Origin: Stenotrophomonas maltophilia
Lineage (GTDB): Bacteria; Pseudomonadota; Gammaproteobacteria; Xanthomonadales; Xanthomonadaceae
Direction of reading: 5' to 3'
Assembly: GCA_002435595.1 (NCBI GenBank)
Contig: DJBL01000052.1
Location: 1,053-6,482, forward strand
DNA length: 5,430 bases
Shown: positions 1-5,430 of the stretch, one piece after another
How the letters are laid out: the number at the start of each line of letters is the position of its first letter
How positions within the stretch are numbered: position 1 is the first letter of the stretch
Made by a program: the position numbers and the translations under genes
The notes under the pieces: model-generated
Told to the model about the DNA's origin: nothing
Seen by the model: the letters and a program-made list of their open reading frames with translations, nothing else
Databases searched by the model: none

Positions 1-483
1 CAGGCCATCCAGCAGCGGCAGCAGGGCCGGGTCCAGCGCGGCACGGGTGCGGGCCGGCGGCTGCCCGGCCAGGTTGGCGCTGGTGGACACCAGCGGGCCG
101 CCCCAGGCCCGGCACAGTGCCGCCACCAAGGGGTGGGCGCTGATCCGGACCGCGATGCCGGTGTGCTCACCGGTGATCCAGCGCGGGGCGCGTTCGCCGG
201 CGGGCAGGATCCAGGTGTTGGCGCCCGGCCAGCTGGCCAGCACCGCGTCGCGACGATCCGGGGGCAGGGCGTCCATCCGGACCCAGCCATGCAGCTGGGC
301 GAGGTCGGCGGCGACCAGGATCATGCCTTTCTCGACCGGGCGCTGTTTGAGCTGCAGCAGTTTCATCACTGCCGCTTCGTGGCTGGGATCACAGCCCAGG
401 CCCCAGACCGCTTCGGTCGGATAGGCGATGACCCCGCCGGCGCGCAGCACGGGCAGGGCGTTTTCCACGGTGGATGTGTTCAT
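1..483 (-). CDS. tsaC: Threonylcarbamoyl-AMP synthase TsaC (YrdC/RimN), 3' end missing
   Basis: Makes threonylcarbamoyl-adenylate from L-threonine, bicarbonate and ATP in the cytoplasm. This is the first step of t6A37 formation on ANN-decoding tRNAs; TsaB, TsaD and TsaE complete the transfer. The reading frame is open from ATG at 483 to the left edge, 161 codons, against about 185-190 in the family, so only some 25 residues lie outside. Visible motifs are YPTEAVWGLGCDP (residues 21-33), the KxR element LKQRPVEKG (45-53; K46, R48, K52), ITGEHTGIAVR (103-113) and the SxN signature PLVSTSANLAG (130-140; S133, S135, N137). These match the short E. coli-type TsaC closely, not the longer Sua5. An in-frame TAG at 504-502, with no other start codon in between, fixes the start. 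The gene lies 77 nt after topA and is probably co-transcribed with it. Confidence 0.96.
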   Translation of the reverse strand, partial: MNTSTVENALPVLRAGGVIAYPTEAVWGLGCDPSHEAAVMKLLQLKQRPVEKGMILVAADLAQLHGWVRMDALPPDRRDAVLASWPGANTWILPAGERAPRWITGEHTGIAVRISAHPLVAALCRAWGGPLVSTSANLAGQPPARTRAALDPALLPLLDGL

Positions 484-516
484 GGGCGCATTATCCCCCC
501 GCTACGCCGCGGGGGG
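484..516 (-). promoter_or_regulatory. tsaC leader: hairpin enclosing the likely ribosome binding site
   Basis: Read on the minus strand, CCCCCCGC (516-509) pairs perfectly with GCGGGGGG (502-495) across the 6-nt loop GGCGTA. The 3' arm runs into GGGGGGAT, the only purine-rich stretch at a plausible distance from the tsaC ATG at 483 (about 10-12 nt). There is no T-tract after the stem, so it is not a convincing intrinsic terminator. The pairing is seen directly; a role in lowering tsaC translation is inferred. In DNA this G+C-rich, a stem of this size could also arise by chance. Confidence 0.4.
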
Positions 517-560
517 CCAGAGGCGGCGGGCGCGCCGCACGCCGCACGCCGGCGCAGGGG

Positions 561-3062
<2,502 letters not shown>

Positions 3063-3150
3063 GTCTGATTATTTCTGTGGGCAGCAGCCCGGGAGAGGGC
3101 GCTAGGGTGGAGCAAATGGCCGCATTAGTGAAGGGCAGCGGGCGATATCC

Positions 3151-3186
3151 ATAAACTGAACGCCCGGTTATGCGCCGGGCGTTCAG
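3151..3186 (-). terminator. Probable intrinsic terminator of the smg/GYF_2 unit
   Basis: A perfect 12-bp inverted repeat, CTGAACGCCCGG (3156-3167) against CCGGGCGTTCAG (3175-3186), encloses a 7-nt loop. On the minus strand the stem is followed by TTTAT, a short but usable U-tract. On the plus strand the following bases (CTTGAG) are not T-rich, so the minus-strand reading is preferred. It lies 131 nt after the stop of the RDD gene and 93 nt before the topA start, which suits the end of the upstream transcription unit. The weak U-tract keeps the call below certainty. It could instead be a stable stem in a topA leader if the promoter lies further upstream. Confidence 0.6.
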
Positions 3187-3245
3187 CTTGAGTGCCTATT
3201 AGAGGAATCACGACCGAGCCGTCCGTGTCAAGCGGCCCGGTGTGA

Positions 3246-3303
3246 GGACGATCGCCGTGGGCCGGCGATCGTCCCGCGCCGCGCGGCCTGGCGCGCGGCG
3301 GGA
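3246..3303 (-). other. Two overlapping G+C-rich hairpins after the RDD gene
   Basis: Just downstream of the RDD stop codon are two further inverted repeats. GGACGATCGCC (3246-3256) pairs perfectly with 3264-3274, and one more pair (3257/3263) makes a 12-bp stem with a 5-nt loop. The second joins TCCC plus GCCGCGC (3272-3275, 3278-3284) to GCGCGGC plus GGGA (3293-3303), with a 2-nt bulge. They share bases 3272-3274, so the full stems exclude each other. Neither is followed by a T-run. They may protect the 3' end of the mRNA or assist termination; they may also be incidental. Confidence 0.4.
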
Positions 3304-3316
3304 GGGTGCGGTGGGC

Positions 3317-4270
3317 TCACGCTTGTGAGGCGGCCATCACAACGGTCATCACGATCATCGCGATGTAGGCCAGCACGGCCAGCACGGTCAGGGCGATGAC
3401 GACCAGGGTGACCGTGCCCAGCTCGCGGCGCTGCTGCTCCGGATGCGCGGTGAAGGCCCACTTGTCCACCACCAGGGTGTCGGCAACCATGTCGTGCAGA
3501 CCCTGCTTGCGCTGGGTCACGCCGGCCATGATGCCCGAGGCCAGGTAGGCGATACCGCAGCTGATCAGGTAGGAGAAGAACAGCGCGGCCCAGCGGCCCA
3601 GGCTGCGCGCGGTGGTCAGGCGCTGGCCATCGCCGCGCACCACCTTGATGCCCACTGCCAGCTTGCCCAGCGTGGCCTGCCGCTCGGAGGCGTGCATCAG
3701 GGTGAAGTAAGCGGCCTGGACCAGGATCGGCACCACGTACACGCCCAGGACAATGAACAACGCCATGCCCGGCGAGCTTTCCGGCGAGCTCAGCCCGCCC
3801 ATGAAGTTGCTCATGCCGCCAAACATCAGCATGCCCACCAGGAACACCAGCAGCAGCACCGCCGACATCACCACGCCGTCGATCGTGGCCGCGGCAAAGC
3901 GCTTCCAGAAGCCGGCATACACCACATCGCCGCCGCCCACGACCACGGCCTCGGCATAGCCGCTGGCGGTGGGCGCGGTGTACGGCGAATGGGTGCCACC
4001 GCCGGTGCCCGGCAGCGGCGCGGTGCCGTTGTCGATGGCGGTGTAATCCCCGCGCAGGTCGATGCCGCTGCCCAGGTTGTCGGCGGCACTGGCCAGGTTC
4101 TGCAGCTGCAGCTCGTCCACTGCCTCGGACAGCGGCTTCCATTGCGGATAGCCCTCACGCCATACCAGCGTGGTCAGGCTGATCTGCGCGCGCTGGAAAC
4201 GCAGGCGCAGCTCTTCGGCGCTCAACGGGCCCTGTCGATCCTGGCCATCGGCGAAATACCACTCAGTCAT
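3317..4270 (-). CDS. GYF_2 (DUF4339) + RDD family membrane protein
   Basis: A 317-residue predicted inner-membrane protein of unknown function. The N-terminus is a GYF_2 domain: EWYFADGQDRQGPLSAEEL (3-21), then TTLVWREGYPQWKPLSE (33-49). A Gly/Ala/Thr-rich linker (about 62-115) leads to an RDD domain with YAGFWKRFAAATIDG (118-132; R124, D131), RQATLGKLAVGIKVVRGDG (197-215), the arginine of ARSLGRWAALF (221-231) and LHDMVADTLVVD (258-269). Hydrophobic segments lie near 133-151, 169-190, 226-248 and 285-312; the last is beyond the usual RDD core. RDD proteins are polytopic, and some are linked to transport or stress tolerance, but no substrate can be read here. GYF_2 is thought to bind peptides by analogy with eukaryotic GYF. 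The ATG at 4270 has AAGGGGA about 9 nt upstream. The gene follows the GYF_2-pilin gene by 48 nt and probably shares its transcript. Confidence 0.92.
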   Translation of the reverse strand: MTEWYFADGQDRQGPLSAEELRLRFQRAQISLTTLVWREGYPQWKPLSEAVDELQLQNLASAADNLGSGIDLRGDYTAIDNGTAPLPGTGGGTHSPYTAPTASGYAEAVVVGGGDVVYAGFWKRFAAATIDGVVMSAVLLLVFLVGMLMFGGMSNFMGGLSSPESSPGMALFIVLGVYVVPILVQAAYFTLMHASERQATLGKLAVGIKVVRGDGQRLTTARSLGRWAALFFSYLISCGIAYLASGIMAGVTQRKQGLHDMVADTLVVDKWAFTAHPEQQRRELGTVTLVVIALTVLAVLAYIAMIVMTVVMAASQA

Positions 4271-4284
4271 TGCTTGGATCCCCT

Positions 4285-4316
4285 TTTGTGTTCATCCGTG
4301 GACATCTGTTGTCCGA
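4285..4316. repeat. Short repetitive motif in the 48-bp gap between the GYF_2 genes
   Basis: The plus strand reads TGTTCATCCG followed directly by TGGACATCTG, two 10-mers agreeing at 7 of 10 positions. A 5-bp inverted repeat, GGACA (4300-4304) and TGTCC (4310-4314), sits in the second half. From memory, ATCCGTG/TTCATC-type motifs recur between genes in many bacterial genomes, so this may be a relic of a dispersed short repeat. The sequence likeness is seen; repeat membership is inferred. The RDD gene's ribosome binding site lies immediately next to it. Confidence 0.3.
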
Positions 4317-4318
4317 TA

Positions 4319-5101
4319 TCAGCCGCGGCATTCCAGCGGCAAGTACTTGTCATCCACCTCGGAGGTGCATTCCCACTGCTGCTGCTCCGGGTCGTAATCC
4401 AGCCACAACAGCTTGCCGTCCAGCTTGGTCTGGTCGGGCACGGCCAGGGCCGCTTCGATCCCGCAATGGCCGTTGTCGAAACGACCGATATGCACCGCCG
4501 CCAGCGCACCGCTTGCATAGCGTTCGGCAGCCTGGAAGCCACCGTCGTCGTTGACCGGGCAACGCCCGTTGGCGCCGCTGAACTCGGCGACCTGCAGTTT
4601 GATCGGGGCCAGTTCGGCCACCGCCAGCACGGTCTTGGCGCGCAGCGTGTAGTCCTGGTAAGCCGGCAGGGCGATCGCGGCCAGGATGGCGGCCACCACC
4701 AGCAGGACCAGCAGGCAGGCGCCGCCGATCAACGCGGCGATCGCGCAGCCGGACATGCCGGTGCGAGGCGCGGCGGCCGGCGGGAGGCTGGCCGGGGGGG
4801 CAGTGCGCATCACCGGGGGCGGCACCGGAATCTGCGGCGGCACGGCCACCGGCGGCACCGGTGCGGTGTCCACGTTGGCGACCGTTTCCAGGGGCGTGTC
4901 CGGTGTGCTGGCCGGCGGCGGGGCGATGACCAGGCCGATCTCCCCGGCGATCTCGCGCAGCGGTTGCCACTGCGCCATGCCATCGCGCCAGACCAGCGTA
5001 TCGGCGGCGATACGGCTGGACTGATAAAGCGCGATCAGCTCTTCAGACGCCAGCGGCCCGCGCTGCTGGCGATTTCCTTCTGCATAGAACCACTGGCCCA
5101 C
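4319..5101 (-). CDS. GYF_2 (DUF4339) protein with C-terminal type IV pilin-like domain
   Basis: A 260-residue, probably membrane-anchored protein of unknown function. Numbered from the GTG start, a GYF_2 domain comes first: QWFYAEGNRQQRGPL (3-17) and DTLVWRDGMAQWQPL (34-48). A Pro/Ala-rich linker follows (about 61-112), then one hydrophobic helix (about 118-146). That helix ends in ILAAIALPAYQDYTLRAK (139-156), a typical type IV pilin sequence. The C-terminal part continues pilin-like: NGRCP (178-182), LDGKLLWLDYDP (227-238) and WECTS...DKYLPLECR (243-259). C245 and C258 are placed like the pilin D-region disulfide. The usual prepilin peptidase site (Gly before FTLIE) is missing, so the helix probably stays as an uncleaved anchor with GYF_2 in the cytoplasm. 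GTG at 5101 is chosen because AGGAG lies 6 nt upstream and the domain begins at once; ATG at 5122 would add 7 residues but lacks a good site. Confidence 0.88.
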   Translation of the reverse strand: MGQWFYAEGNRQQRGPLASEELIALYQSSRIAADTLVWRDGMAQWQPLREIAGEIGLVIAPPPASTPDTPLETVANVDTAPVPPVAVPPQIPVPPPVMRTAPPASLPPAAAPRTGMSGCAIAALIGGACLLVLLVVAAILAAIALPAYQDYTLRAKTVLAVAELAPIKLQVAEFSGANGRCPVNDDGGFQAAERYASGALAAVHIGRFDNGHCGIEAALAVPDQTKLDGKLLWLDYDPEQQQWECTSEVDDKYLPLECRG

Positions 5102-5107
5102 GGCACA

Positions 5108-5112
5108 CTCCT
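5108..5112 (-). promoter_or_regulatory. Ribosome binding site supporting the GTG start at 5101
   Basis: AGGAG reads on the minus strand from 5112 to 5108 and is separated from GTG (5101-5099) by TGTGCC, 6 nt, an ideal spacing. This site lies inside the extra seven codons of the longer reading from ATG at 5122, for which no purine-rich site is seen (upstream bases GGGCGCCTTGCGC). It therefore decides for the shorter protein, which also places its GYF_2 domain at residue 2-3, as in the neighbouring RDD gene. Confidence 0.7.
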
Positions 5113-5138
5113 GAATGCGCAAGGCGCCCAGTGTACGG

Positions 5139-5430
5139 TCAGTGGAGCGGTTCCGGTTCGTCGACGAACATCTGGGTTTCCATCCAGGCGTAGGCCGCCT
5201 CGGAGCCGGGCTGGTTGAACAGCACCATCAGCACCACCCACTTGAGGTCGTCCAGGTCCAGTTCGTCCTGGTCCAGGGCCATGGCGCGGTCCAGCACCAG
5301 CTCACGCTGGTTGGCGTCCAGGATGCCGTGCTGTTCCAGGAACATCAGGAAGCCGCGGCCTTCCACGTCGAGCTTGTCCAGCTCCGGGCCGTGATAGATG
5401 CGCACCGGGCCATCGACGCGGGCCAGGGTG
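5139..5430 (-). CDS. smg: Smg family protein (DUF494), 5' end missing
   Basis: The last 96 codons of a Smg/DUF494 protein; the family is about 155-160 residues, so roughly 60 N-terminal residues lie beyond the right edge. The frame is open to the edge and begins ...LARVDGPVRIYHGPELDKLD. It aligns by eye with E. coli Smg: RIY..E...LD, RGFLMFLEQHGIL, ALDQDELDLDDLKW, VVLMVLFNQPG and the C-terminal Leu-His. The GTG at 5405 is an internal Val codon, not a start, because E. coli Smg has the same RIY segment mid-protein. The biochemical function of Smg is unsettled. It is a small acidic protein usually encoded beside dprA (smf), topA or yrdD, and tsaC, as here. The stop at 5139 lies 37 nt before the GTG of the GYF_2-pilin gene, so the two are probably co-transcribed. 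Confidence 0.95.
   Translation of the reverse strand, partial: TLARVDGPVRIYHGPELDKLDVEGRGFLMFLEQHGILDANQRELVLDRAMALDQDELDLDDLKWVVLMVLFNQPGSEAAYAWMETQMFVDEPEPLH

Noticed and set aside
495..516. Intrinsic terminator between topA and tsaC
   Set aside because: The stem is perfect, but on neither strand does a T-run follow, and it overlaps the tsaC leader. Control of translation is the better reading.
3198..3231. Possible topA promoter: TTGACA (3231-3226) and TCTAAT (3203-3198) on the minus strand
   Set aside because: Both hexamers are good on their own, but the spacer is 22 nt, outside the 15-19 nt that sigma70 tolerates. The resulting transcript would also start immediately before the terminator-like stem.
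3228..4142. A 304-codon minus-strand frame overlapping the RDD gene
   Set aside because: It is in a different frame from a well-supported GYF_2-RDD gene, is Arg/Gly/Ala-rich, has no conserved motif and runs past the RDD stop into the hairpin region.
4350..4970. A 206-codon minus-strand frame inside the GYF_2-pilin gene
   Set aside because: Alternate-frame product rich in Arg, Gly and Ala; the overlapping frame has two recognisable domains and a good ribosome binding site.
3443..5218. A 591-codon open frame on the plus strand
   Set aside because: It runs antisense across parts of three real genes and both gaps between them, with a His/Gln/Arg-rich product and no family resemblance. It is a codon-bias shadow.
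5139..5405. A complete 88-residue gene starting at GTG 5405
   Set aside because: The frame continues open to the window edge, and the residues match the C-terminal half of the longer Smg protein, so this is a partial smg.

Overview
The window is high-GC DNA (roughly two thirds G+C by eye) with all recognisable genes on the minus strand. The TopA and TsaC sequences and the smg/topA/tsaC gene order point to a gammaproteobacterium of the Xanthomonadaceae (Lysobacteraceae), most likely Stenotrophomonas or a close relative such as Xanthomonas or Pseudoxanthomonas. The genus is an inference from protein flavour, not from an alignment.

Layout in transcription order (right to left): the C-terminal part of smg (DUF494) enters from the right edge (5430-5139). 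A GYF_2 (DUF4339) protein fused to a type IV pilin-like domain follows (5101-4319), then a GYF_2 protein fused to an RDD membrane domain (4270-3317). A 254-bp intergenic region (3316-3063) holds several hairpins, including a probable terminator. Then come topA (3062-561), encoding DNA topoisomerase I with a lysine-rich tail, and the first 161 codons of tsaC (483-1), which runs off the left edge. The gaps of 37 and 48 nt suggest that smg and the two GYF_2 genes form one transcription unit ending at the hairpin at 3186-3156. topA, followed 77 nt later by tsaC, probably forms a second unit.

The housekeeping frame is known: in E. coli smg and tsaC (yrdC) flank yrdD, a small protein related to the zinc ribbons of the TopA C-terminus. 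Here a full topA sits in that slot, and it lacks those zinc ribbons. Inserted between smg and topA is a two-gene membrane module in which both proteins start with a GYF_2 domain. One carries a pilin-like periplasmic domain without a prepilin peptidase site, the other a polytopic RDD domain. This pair is the most unusual part of the window. Its function is not known to me, and a joint envelope role is only an inference from shared domain and adjacency. I see no tRNA, rRNA, CRISPR array, insertion sequence or phage signature.
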